A stretch of DNA of 64,000 bases from Burkholderia sp. Bp8992 (lineage in GTDB: Bacteria; Pseudomonadota; Gammaproteobacteria; Burkholderiales; Burkholderiaceae), in the NCBI RefSeq assembly GCF_003853705.1, contig NZ_QTQI01000001.1:496001-560000 (forward strand). The letters run 5' to 3'. The stretch's first letter is position 1. Each line of letters begins with the position of its first letter. The notes under the pieces are model-generated. The model worked only from the letters and a program-made list of their open reading frames with translations. It was not told where the DNA came from and ran no database searches. Both the position numbers and the translations under genes were made by a program. Positions 17,277-25,956 of this stretch are shown piece by piece.

Positions 17277-18104
17277 ATGAGTATCGGTGACTGGATCGAT
17301 TCGTATCCGACGGAGACGCTGTCGCAGGTGCGACAGGTACTCGACGCGTCCGCGGCGTCGACGCGCTGGCATGCGTTGCTGGACATGAGTTTCGTGCCGT
17401 CGTTGCGCGAGCGCTTGTCTGCGCCGTCTTCCGGGTGTCCGATCGTCGCCCTGTACGAGGGGGTGTATGACGGCGAAGGGCTGATGGCGATTTCGCCTTG
17501 CCTGATGTCGTTGCCCGATGCCGCGGAAACGCGGGCCGCCGTATGCGCCGACCTGTTGCGCCATACCGCTGGGCATCCGATGTTGAGCCTGCTGCGCACG
17601 ACGGTCGATACCGATGCACTCGTGTCGCATCTGCGCAGGCAAATGGAGGCGAGTGCCGATGACGGGGAAGCGTTCCTCGTGCGACTTGCCGATACGCGTT
17701 GCGTGCCGACCTGGGTCGAGGTGTTGACGTTGCCGCAGCGCCGACGCTTCCTGGGCGGGATCGATGCGTGGTGGATGTTCGATCGTGCTGGATCGTTGAT
17801 GGCGCTGGACATCGAAACCGCCGGGATGGCCGGGCGGGATGCTGTCGACACGGATTCCGCGCCGTACCGGCTCGACGCGGATCAAGTCGCGGCGCTCAGG
17901 CAAGCGGCGAAGATCGATACGTTGCTCTTCCATGTCCGGCAGCGCCCGGATACGTTCGGGCAACTGCAAGCGACACCGTCCCAGGCATACGCATGCGTGC
18001 GTGATGCGTGGGAGAAGCAGGACCTGGCGGCACAAACGCCGCGAGTGGCACTGGACGCACTCAAGGCGGCCGGGTGGCTGGTACCGGCAACGATATCCGC
18101 GTGA
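17277..18104 (+). CDS. DUF4123 T6SS effector adaptor (Tap/TEC type)
   Basis: 275 residues, cytosolic. The layout with LYEGVYDGEGLMAISPCLMSL and RFLGGIDAWWMFD matches DUF4123 chaperones, which bind an effector and place it on its cognate VgrG. ATG 17277 lies just behind the vgrG stop. Gene order vgrG - adaptor - lipoprotein - lipase is the usual DUF4123 module, so the expected client is the DUF2235 enzyme encoded at 18797. Confidence 0.8.
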   Translation: MSIGDWIDSYPTETLSQVRQVLDASAASTRWHALLDMSFVPSLRERLSAPSSGCPIVALYEGVYDGEGLMAISPCLMSLPDAAETRAAVCADLLRHTAGHPMLSLLRTTVDTDALVSHLRRQMEASADDGEAFLVRLADTRCVPTWVEVLTLPQRRRFLGGIDAWWMFDRAGSLMALDIETAGMAGRDAVDTDSAPYRLDADQVAALRQAAKIDTLLFHVRQRPDTFGQLQATPSQAYACVRDAWEKQDLAAQTPRVALDALKAAGWLVPATISA

Positions 18105-18185
18105 ACGCGACGCGGATCGTTCCGGAAAGATCCACGATGTGGTGTCGTGCATGGCTGAATGGGACCCCGACAAGAGAATCGAGTC

Positions 18186-18800
18186 ATGAATTTGAGAGCT
18201 GGATCAGTGACGGCCGTTGTTCGTCTGGCAGTTTTTCTGGCCGTCTTCGTGACGGGAGCCGGGTGCTCTCGTGCAACGGATCACGCAGTGCCGCAAGCCG
18301 GTACGGCGGCGAGCGAGGTCGCGGGGCCCGGCGACGACGATGCCGGGCTCGGGTTGAAGCTGAATGCGCTGAACTACACGGACGTGCCGATCGGTACCTT
18401 CTATGTCGACGGGACCTGGGGCGGGAATGTGGCCGCCCGTATCGGCAGCGCCGGTGGCGGCATCACATGCTGCGTATCCGTTCCCCAGAAATGGCACCCG
18501 GGATTGACCGTCAAGGTCGAGTGGCGCAACGACGAGATGTACAAGCGCGACCCGAATGCAGTGGCAAGCCGGATCGTGCCGATCGAGCAGTATGGTTCCT
18601 TCTCGGACGGCTATCTGTGGATCGTGTTTTTTCCGGGAGATAGGATCAAGGCCTACGCGTCTCCGTGGCTGCCCGGCGCGCCGGCGTTTCCGGAAGGATT
18701 GCAGGCGCCGAACAAGGCTTGTCCGGGGCACTTTACGGTGTTGAACAGCAGCCGTGATTGTCCGACGCCGGATAAGAGGATTGCGGGGATTGCGCCATGA
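18186..18800 (+). CDS. DUF3304-like lipoprotein, probable immunity protein for the Tle1-type lipase
   Basis: 204 residues. A signal peptide ends in the lipobox VTGAGC (cysteine about residue 27), so it is probably an outer-membrane or periplasmic lipoprotein. The mature part contains LNALNYTDVPIGTFYVDG and GGGITCCVSVPQKWHPG, which I recognise as DUF3304. Such lipoproteins commonly sit beside DUF2235 lipases and are thought to neutralise them in the periplasm. Its stop overlaps the lipase start by four bases (ATGA), coupling their translation, with the immunity gene translated first. Confidence 0.75.
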   Translation: MNLRAGSVTAVVRLAVFLAVFVTGAGCSRATDHAVPQAGTAASEVAGPGDDDAGLGLKLNALNYTDVPIGTFYVDGTWGGNVAARIGSAGGGITCCVSVPQKWHPGLTVKVEWRNDEMYKRDPNAVASRIVPIEQYGSFSDGYLWIVFFPGDRIKAYASPWLPGAPAFPEGLQAPNKACPGHFTVLNSSRDCPTPDKRIAGIAP

Positions 18801-21196
18801 GTGTTCGTTTTGCGGCCGCCGAGCGGCCCGATGTCAGCGTCGTGACGCCCGAGGAGCAGGATGCGATTCTCCGCAGGCTTCATGACGACGACGGCATGAG
18901 CTGCTGCAAGACGCTGCACATCGGCATTTTCTTCGATGGCACGCGCAACAATGCCGAGAGGGATCGGTCCGGGCACAAGCACAGCAACGTCGCGCGGCTC
19001 CGCGATGCGTTCCAGCAGGATGATTATCACAAGGCGATCTACGTCGCGGGCGTCGGCACGCCTTTCGTCGCCGAGGTCGGCGACCATGGCGTAGGGCTGC
19101 AGGCCGCGGCGGGCGCCGCCGCCGGATGGGCGGGGGAAGGCCGCATCAACTGGGCGTTGCTGCAGATCCATAACGTCGTGCACGAATGTGCGTTCAAGGT
19201 CGGCCTGAGCGCGGCGCTCGGCGTGAAGGACAAGGACCTCGTGAAGTCCATGAGCGTCGACATGAATTTCAAGGGCATCGATTCCGGCGGCGCGATACCC
19301 AAGCCAGGCAGTCTCGGCGATATCAAGGCTCGCTCGAGCACGGGTGTCGGTGCGCTCAAGCTGATGGCCGCCGAGCAGAACGGTATCAACGAACTGACGT
19401 GGGAGCACGACTCGATCTGGGCCCAGCTCAAGAGCGAAGTCGATTCGTCGAAGTGGGCCGCCGCGATGCAGGCCTGGGATACGATGCGCCGCAAGGTGCT
19501 GAACGATCGGCTGGCGCAACTCAAGCAGCGCGTCGGCGACAAGCTCGTGAAAGGCAAGCCTGCACTGCGGAATATCCGGTTTTACGTGTTCGGATTCTCC
19601 CGGGGTTCTGCGGAGGCACGTACCTTTTCCAACTGGCTGCCGGACGCGCTTGATAATTTCAAGCTCTGCGGCGTGCCGGTTTCATACGAATTTCTCGGTA
19701 TTTTCGACACCGTGGCCTCCGTGGGTATCGCGCAGGGCGCGGCACCCACGCTGTTCGACGGGCATGGCGGCTGGGGGCGCGGGCAGTTGATGGCGGTGCC
19801 GCCGTATATCCGCCGCTGCGTTCACATGGTGGCGGCGCACGAGCCGCGTGGTTCGTTTCCGCTGGACCTGATCGATCGTTCTGCTGACGGTCGCATGGAA
19901 ATCGTGTATCCGGGCGTGCACTCCGACGTCGGCGGTGGTTACGCGCCTGCGGAACAGGGGCGCGGGCGCGACGATTCCGACAAGCTGTCCCAGGTTCCGT
20001 TGCTCGACATGTACCGCGAAGCACGTAAAGCCGGTGTACCGCTCGACGTCAAGGGGCCGGGTGTTTCCGCGGAAGCGGCGGATGCCTTCAAGATCTCCGG
20101 CGGCCTGAAGCAGGCGTTCGCGGCATACGTGAACGCGACCGCCGGCTGCTACCACGATCCGTCCCATGGCACGCCGGGCCTGATGCGTGCCCACTACGGG
20201 TACTACTTGCGATGGCGGAAGCTGCGGCTCAAGAACATGCGGGCCCAGCCAGGCTTCAAGGCGGCCCAGGCCGGCTATCCGCAGGATGCGACGGACCTCG
20301 ACAGCGCGAATCAGGAATTGCAGATGGAGTGGGACGATCTGCTGCAGAACGAGAAGGATGGCGGTCCCAGCCTTCGTTACTACTTCGGCAAGTATGGCGA
20401 GAACTGGCTGCATGACAATCCCAAGGGCGCGGCTGTCGCATCCGCGGCACTCATGCCGATCATCGTGATCCTGGGTGCGATCCCGGGCGGGACTGCGCTG
20501 ACAGCCGAGGTCAGCAAGCGGGCGATGCAGGTCGCTCAGGCGCAATTGCAGGACAAGTGGGACCAGTGGCGGCAGGTGCGCGACGACTGGAACTCGACCG
20601 TGCCGCTCGCGGACGCGATCAGCGCGCTGTACGACAACTACATGCACGATTCGCGTGCCTGGTTCAAGCCGATGGGCGACGACGACGACGTCTGGAACTA
20701 CAAGCAGATCCAGGCGCTGAAAGCCAAGCAGGCCGGCTACGAGCGCGCACATGACGTCTGGAAGACGCAGGTCGAATCCGGCTTGCCCGGCGCATTGCCG
20801 GGCTTGCGGACGATGAACCCGAATACGCTGGCGCTGGGGCCGGGAATCGGCATGAACCCCGGGCCGGAACCGCAGTCGCCGCTTACCGCGCAGGAAAGCG
20901 ACGTGCTGAAGCGATACGACGCGGCGATGCAGGCGGCGCAGAAGGCGCGCGCGGAGAAGAGCGCCGCGGCGCCTTCCGACAGCGCCGTGCTGACCGATCC
21001 GAAGGTGACGAACGGACTGCAGCAGCAGGCCGGCGGTCGCGAACCCTATTGCATATGGGGTTATCTGCGCTGGCGAACCGTCTTTGAGGACGGCAAGCGC
21101 TGGGAGCCGCCGCACGTCGAGACCCCGCAGGAGCAATGGGAAGGCGATCTGAAGCTGAACGAATTCCGCGCGTCCAAGTTCGCGTGGCCCGGATGA
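18797..21196 (+). CDS. T6SS phospholipase effector, DUF2235/Tle1 type
   Basis: 799 residues. The alpha/beta-hydrolase triad is readable: Ser268 in YVFGFSRGSAEAR, Asp304 in LGIFDTVAS and His375 in VHSDVGGGY, spaced as in Tle1. The N terminus has LHIGIFFDGTRNN, the standard DUF2235 opening. Tle1 enzymes are delivered to the periplasm of rival cells, where they hydrolyse membrane phospholipids. The long C-terminal part (from about 530) has a hydrophobic segment (VASAALMPIIVILGAIPGGT) and helical, charged stretches that probably bind the adaptor or VgrG. Confidence 0.88.
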   Translation: MSVRFAAAERPDVSVVTPEEQDAILRRLHDDDGMSCCKTLHIGIFFDGTRNNAERDRSGHKHSNVARLRDAFQQDDYHKAIYVAGVGTPFVAEVGDHGVGLQAAAGAAAGWAGEGRINWALLQIHNVVHECAFKVGLSAALGVKDKDLVKSMSVDMNFKGIDSGGAIPKPGSLGDIKARSSTGVGALKLMAAEQNGINELTWEHDSIWAQLKSEVDSSKWAAAMQAWDTMRRKVLNDRLAQLKQRVGDKLVKGKPALRNIRFYVFGFSRGSAEARTFSNWLPDALDNFKLCGVPVSYEFLGIFDTVASVGIAQGAAPTLFDGHGGWGRGQLMAVPPYIRRCVHMVAAHEPRGSFPLDLIDRSADGRMEIVYPGVHSDVGGGYAPAEQGRGRDDSDKLSQVPLLDMYREARKAGVPLDVKGPGVSAEAADAFKISGGLKQAFAAYVNATAGCYHDPSHGTPGLMRAHYGYYLRWRKLRLKNMRAQPGFKAAQAGYPQDATDLDSANQELQMEWDDLLQNEKDGGPSLRYYFGKYGENWLHDNPKGAAVASAALMPIIVILGAIPGGTALTAEVSKRAMQVAQAQLQDKWDQWRQVRDDWNSTVPLADAISALYDNYMHDSRAWFKPMGDDDDVWNYKQIQALKAKQAGYERAHDVWKTQVESGLPGALPGLRTMNPNTLALGPGIGMNPGPEPQSPLTAQESDVLKRYDAAMQAAQKARAEKSAAAPSDSAVLTDPKVTNGLQQQAGGREPYCIWGYLRWRTVFEDGKRWEPPHVETPQEQWEGDLKLNEFRASKFAWPG

Positions 21197-21322
21197 TCGG
21201 GGCTCGACGCGATTGAACAGGAGAACGCTGCCGCTCGCCCGGCTGTCACGGGCCGCATCGATGTTCGCGACCGTGTCGTGGAGCAAGGCGCCAATGAGAC
21301 GCAAGCAGAACCGGACATTGTC

Positions 21323-24007
21323 ATGAATCTAGCCGCCGCATTGACGGGATACGACCAGACGACCCGTCACATCCAGATCGACACCGCGATGCCGGGCAAG
21401 TTCGCGGTCGAACGCTTTCATGGTCGGGAGGGCGTCAACGAATCGTTCCGGTTCGAGATCGACCTGCTGTCGAGCGAACCGTTTCTCGACCTGACGCCGC
21501 TGATCGGCAGCGCGGCTCGCCTGCGTCTGGCGACGGGTAGCGGCGAGCGATGCTGGAACGGCTACGTGACGCATGCGGCGTACGCAGACAGCGATGGCGG
21601 AATGACACGCTACCGGCTGACGCTGGAGTCATGGCTGGCATTCCTGCATTTGCGCCGAAATTGCCTGTATTTCATGGATCTCGATACGGAAGGCATTTGC
21701 GAGCGTGTGTTCGGCGACTACGTCGAAGCGCGTCGTCGTTATGACGTCACGGGGAACTCGCGGACGTTCACGCTGCGCGGGCAGTATCGGGAGACCGATC
21801 ATGAATTCGCGTTGCGGTTATTGTCGGAAGCCGGCCTGTCGTTCCGGTTCGAGCACGCGCAGGATGCGGGGAAAACGCCCACCGGCGACCACACGCTCGT
21901 CGTCTTCGATTCGCATGCCGCGCCGCGCGCGGGTGGCACCGTTCCGTACAATCTCCAGGACGTCGGCGATCCGGACGGCGTGATGACTTATTTCACCGAG
22001 CGCCATCAGATGGTGCCGGACCGGGTGGTGGTGTCGAGTTGGAAGGCGGAGCAACTTGTGGCCGTTTCCGGTCGTGCGCAAAGCCAGGCCGACGCGGACA
22101 CGCCGGTCCTGCCGGCCCGCGAGGTATATGACGGCCAGCGCGCAGGGCGGTTCGACAGTTCGGACCAGGCCGACCGCTATGCGGCCCAGCGTCTCGATGC
22201 CCTTCGGCTACCCAAGGTGCTTCACCGAGGTGCCGGTTCGATTCGAACGCTCGAAGCCGGCAGCGTGTACACCCTCGACGGTTACCTCGACGAACCTGTC
22301 CGGTTCGTTCCGCTCCGCATCGACCATGAGGCGGTCAACAACCTGGGTGCGGAGATCGCGCAATTGCTCGGCCAGGGGCAACTGGAAAACGGACTGTATC
22401 GCAACCGCTTCGTCGCCGTCCCGCCCGATACCCCGATCGTGCCCGCCCATCGGGCCAGGCCGGTCGTGCATGGCGTGCAAACGGCGATCGTGGTCGGCGA
22501 GCCCGACAGTGCGGTGAGCAGCACGCGCGATCACCAGGTTCGTGTGCAATTTCCGTGGATGCGCGGGACGGCGCCGCTTCCCGGCGGATTGACGGATACC
22601 GCGAGCCGGTCGAATCCCGCCGGACATGCGCCGGGCGATCATCGGTCCGGTGTGCTGGCGCGCATCGCCGAGCAGACGGCGGGTCCGAATTTCGGGCACA
22701 GCTTCACGCCGCGCGTGGGAGCAGAAGTCGTGATCGGTTTCGATTCCGGAAATATCGACATGCCGGTGGTCCTGGGGCAGGTCTACGGAGGGCGCGTGCA
22801 GCCGCCGTTTGCGGCCGGCGAGGGCAGCAACGCGAATCACGGCGGCACGTTGTCCGGGGTGCAGACCCGCACGCTGGACGGGCAGCCCGGCACGCGCTGG
22901 GTGATGGACGATGCAGCCGGGCAGCTTCGCCACGAGGTCGGCAATGCCGTCGCGAGCAGCGGGCTGGCGCAAGGCTATCTGATTGCGCAGGACGGCGCGT
23001 CGCGCGGCATGTATCGCGGCGAAGGATTCGAACTTGCGACGGCCGGCTGGAACGTCGTGCGCGCGGGCGAAGGCGTGCTGCTGTCGAGCACGGCTCGCGC
23101 TGAAGCGACGTCGACGCAAATGGACGTGGCCGAAAGCGTGGGGCAACTGAAGCAGGCCGTCCTGACCGCCCGGAGTCTCCACGGAGCCGCCGTCGACGCA
23201 AAGGCCGAAGGCCTCGGCGCAAACGACGCGCAGGCGGATTTCCTCAAGGCGATCGACCCGCAGCAGGACGGAAAGTACACCGGTCCGGTCAACGGACAAG
23301 CGTCGACCAAGGCGAGCGGAACGCAGCGCGAGGGCGGCGACCCGGTCGAGCGCTTCGCGGTGCCGGCGATCGTGATGGAGTCTCCTGAAAACGTGGCGCT
23401 GGTGACACCGAAGACCGCGATTTCATACGCGGCCGAGCATGTGCATCTTACGGCGCAAGGCGATGCGCATTACGCGGCGCGGGCCACGATCGCCGGCGTG
23501 TCGGGCGAGTCACTGAGCCTGTACGGCGCGCAGGGCGGGGTGAAGATCATCGCGAATCACGGGCCGGTGAGCGTCGAGGCGCATACGGGCGCGATGGAGA
23601 TACTGGCCGACCAGTCGGTGCGGATCACGTCGACGGACAGTCGCGTCGAGGTGCTGGCGAAGGATGCGATCGTCCTCCAGCAAGGGCCGAGCCGCATCAC
23701 GCTGAAGGGTGGTGACATCACGATCGAGACACCGGGCCAGTTCACCGTCAAGGCCGGATCGCATCCCTTTCCGGGGCCGCTGGCTGCCACGCCGGCACTA
23801 CCCGGATTGCCTGATTCCCGTACGCCGATGTTCGACGAGGCATTCGTGCTCAAGGACGAGCAAACCGGAGAGCCGATTGCAGGGCGCGCTTACCGCATCG
23901 TCCGTGCGAACGGTGCGGTCGAGCATGGTGTAACCGATGCAACCGGACACACGCATCTGGTGAGCTCGGCCGACGCCGAGCCGCTGTCCATCGAGATCGA
24001 TCACTGA
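21323..24007 (+). CDS. vgrG: VgrG spike protein, second of three, with transthyretin-like tail
   Basis: 894 residues. gp27-like region about 1-380 (FHGREGVNESFRFEIDLLSS). gp5 OB fold about 380-490 (GVQTAIVVGEPDS, RVQFPWMRG). DUF2345-like needle about 675-805. From about 835 the protein adds a compact domain (FDEAFVLKDEQTGEPIAGRA, ending in GHTHLV) with the look of a transthyretin/carboxypeptidase-regulatory fold. In enteroaggregative E. coli such a VgrG tail is the docking site for Tle1. ATG 21323 was chosen; GTG 21278 is possible. It has no DUF4123 gene of its own, which fits tail-mediated cargo binding. Confidence 0.92.
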   Translation: MNLAAALTGYDQTTRHIQIDTAMPGKFAVERFHGREGVNESFRFEIDLLSSEPFLDLTPLIGSAARLRLATGSGERCWNGYVTHAAYADSDGGMTRYRLTLESWLAFLHLRRNCLYFMDLDTEGICERVFGDYVEARRRYDVTGNSRTFTLRGQYRETDHEFALRLLSEAGLSFRFEHAQDAGKTPTGDHTLVVFDSHAAPRAGGTVPYNLQDVGDPDGVMTYFTERHQMVPDRVVVSSWKAEQLVAVSGRAQSQADADTPVLPAREVYDGQRAGRFDSSDQADRYAAQRLDALRLPKVLHRGAGSIRTLEAGSVYTLDGYLDEPVRFVPLRIDHEAVNNLGAEIAQLLGQGQLENGLYRNRFVAVPPDTPIVPAHRARPVVHGVQTAIVVGEPDSAVSSTRDHQVRVQFPWMRGTAPLPGGLTDTASRSNPAGHAPGDHRSGVLARIAEQTAGPNFGHSFTPRVGAEVVIGFDSGNIDMPVVLGQVYGGRVQPPFAAGEGSNANHGGTLSGVQTRTLDGQPGTRWVMDDAAGQLRHEVGNAVASSGLAQGYLIAQDGASRGMYRGEGFELATAGWNVVRAGEGVLLSSTARAEATSTQMDVAESVGQLKQAVLTARSLHGAAVDAKAEGLGANDAQADFLKAIDPQQDGKYTGPVNGQASTKASGTQREGGDPVERFAVPAIVMESPENVALVTPKTAISYAAEHVHLTAQGDAHYAARATIAGVSGESLSLYGAQGGVKIIANHGPVSVEAHTGAMEILADQSVRITSTDSRVEVLAKDAIVLQQGPSRITLKGGDITIETPGQFTVKAGSHPFPGPLAATPALPGLPDSRTPMFDEAFVLKDEQTGEPIAGRAYRIVRANGAVEHGVTDATGHTHLVSSADAEPLSIEIDH

Positions 24008-24015
24008 GAGAACGT

Positions 24016-25284
24016 ATGCCGGATACTCCCGTTAAATCGTCGTCCGTCACGAGTCCGGTCTCGCGCAAGCAGCGCAAGACGGTGCTGGTTTCCGGGCGCG
24101 TGGTCGAGGCGCAGTTGCTGGAGATCAGCTGGCAGGGCGGCGTAACCGTCACGCGCAAGCAGTCCGCAGTCGCGGCGCCTCACTGGACGAGTGAGGCGAG
24201 TGTCGTCGAGATCGAGAAGCCCGACGAGTTCTGCCATGCAAACGGCTCGCAGCGTCCGGGCGCCTATCTCGTCAAGTCGAAGGCGGGCGCGAACAACAAG
24301 GTCGGCATCAAGTTGCGCGTCACCAAGACGAAACCGGATGCGCCCGCCACGATGAAGCTGACCGGGACGTTGCATGGGCTGACGATCGAAGGTGATTGTC
24401 CGACAGCGCTCGGCGAACATCAGGTGACGGCGACCGTCACGAACTTGCCGGACACGCTTGCCTACTATCACGGCGATGCATCGTGGAAACTGAGCGATGC
24501 CGCGACCGGCCTCAGTGCCGCCGTGACACCGGCGACGCGGCTCGAGGTGTTCGTGCTGCTCGATCGGCCAGGCATGCCGTTCGGTGCCGGCGTGTGGGCC
24601 GAAGCGCTGCGCTTTCTGTTCAAGCGCGCATCGGTTGCCGGTGCGGCGACGGCCAAGGCCGCGATCGCGAAGGTCACGGACTACTGTCACCACGGCCACG
24701 GGTTGCGCTACGACACGATTTCCGGCGCTGCGCATTTCGGCGGTGATTACGCAATGGCCGGCGGCAAGTTCGAATTGATGAGCTACATGCAGAAGCGTCC
24801 GCTCACGCCGAGCGGGACCTCGTCACATGCCGGCGCGACCGACGACGGGAAAACCGTGAACTGCTATGACCAGGCCTCGGCCGTGTTCAGTCTTGCGGCC
24901 GCGCTGGGTATCAAACCCGGCATCTATTTTCAGAATCCGTTCGGCTTCATCAACTCGACGAATCTCGTCGGCATCGGCGCGTGCAACAACCCGTTCTTTT
25001 CGTCGAACGGGTCGACGCCGACCGTCGCAGGCGATTCGCCGGCGCGGACCAGCTTCGGCAACCACGCTTTCGCGCATCTGAGCCACAAGGTCGAGGACGC
25101 ATGCGCCGGCCCGCACCACGACGAAGAGGTGCGCGCCTACCTGACCGTATCGATCGACGCGGTGGCGTCGACCCGTCAATTCAATCGGGCGTCCAACCTT
25201 CAGCCGCCTCTCGCGCCGAGCGAATACATCGAGCAGATCATGATGACGACCAGGGAGTTTCCCGGGGTAGGAACGGTGATATGA
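24016..25284 (+). CDS. Putative T6SS effector with transglutaminase/papain-like fold
   Basis: 422 residues, no signal peptide. The C-terminal third shows a cysteine-histidine-aspartate order typical of transglutaminase-like enzymes: Cys283 in KTVNCYDQASAVFSLAAALG, His350 in SFGNHAFAHL and Asp361 in KVEDACAGPHHDE. The N-terminal half (about 30-230) is beta-rich and may bind the VgrG tail. It starts eight bases after vgrG and overlaps a signal-peptide gene by four bases, the normal effector-immunity arrangement. The enzyme could be a protease, amidase or deamidase; I know of no named family that matches. Confidence 0.6.
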   Translation: MPDTPVKSSSVTSPVSRKQRKTVLVSGRVVEAQLLEISWQGGVTVTRKQSAVAAPHWTSEASVVEIEKPDEFCHANGSQRPGAYLVKSKAGANNKVGIKLRVTKTKPDAPATMKLTGTLHGLTIEGDCPTALGEHQVTATVTNLPDTLAYYHGDASWKLSDAATGLSAAVTPATRLEVFVLLDRPGMPFGAGVWAEALRFLFKRASVAGAATAKAAIAKVTDYCHHGHGLRYDTISGAAHFGGDYAMAGGKFELMSYMQKRPLTPSGTSSHAGATDDGKTVNCYDQASAVFSLAAALGIKPGIYFQNPFGFINSTNLVGIGACNNPFFSSNGSTPTVAGDSPARTSFGNHAFAHLSHKVEDACAGPHHDEEVRAYLTVSIDAVASTRQFNRASNLQPPLAPSEYIEQIMMTTREFPGVGTVI

Positions 25285-25919
25285 ACAAGTGTGTCGTCGG
25301 GTTGTTGTTATGTTCCATTTTTACCGGTGCAAGCCATGCGCAATCGCCGGAATCGAGAAAGGTCATGACTCCGGAAGAAAGAGCAGCAGCCATTCAAAGG
25401 GCCTTCAGTCCGACCGCCCGCGTCGATGCATTCAAGGCGCGTATCGATTTCGACCGGAAGTTCGCCACCGACGATGGCCGGATGGTGGTCGCGTACGACT
25501 GGACCAGGCTGGCAACGGAGCGCCTCCCCGGCTTGACGGAACTGAAGATCGACAATCACATTCCGCGCGTCAACGACTCCGGTCCGCTCAAGGATGTCCG
25601 GGTGGATATCTTCAATGGTCATTTCGACGGCGCACACGTATCGATCACGATTGCGCAGGCGAAGGATCGCTTCAAGGCCGCGGACTATTTCCTCAACGAG
25701 ACGACTTCGCCGACGATTGCGCAAGTGCCGTTCGAGACGGATCCTGCGTCGCTCGGAAGCGTGTCGGTCCGGAGCACCATCGCCGGCCCAGGGCGCGGCT
25801 TCGTGTGGATCTACAAGAACCTGTGTTTCGTCGTGACGGGCGCACCGGCCGATCCGGTCGGCAATCTTGCCCGGCGCCTGCAGACGCTGGCGGAAGGCCA
25901 TACGGTCAATTCGAAGTGA
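25281..25919 (+). CDS. Secreted protein, probable immunity partner of the transglutaminase-like effector
   Basis: 212 residues. A Sec signal peptide (MNKCVVGLLLCSIFTGASHA, cleavage near residue 20) sends it to the periplasm. The mature part is a mixed domain with no motif I recognise. The ATGA overlap with the effector gene, the export signal and the position before the next vgrG make immunity the best inference: a periplasmic inhibitor would imply that the effector acts in the periplasm. Confidence 0.6.
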   Translation: MNKCVVGLLLCSIFTGASHAQSPESRKVMTPEERAAAIQRAFSPTARVDAFKARIDFDRKFATDDGRMVVAYDWTRLATERLPGLTELKIDNHIPRVNDSGPLKDVRVDIFNGHFDGAHVSITIAQAKDRFKAADYFLNETTSPTIAQVPFETDPASLGSVSVRSTIAGPGRGFVWIYKNLCFVVTGAPADPVGNLARRLQTLAEGHTVNSK

Positions 25920-25956
25920 TGGCGAGCATCGCTCGCGATATTCAACGGAAAAGACC

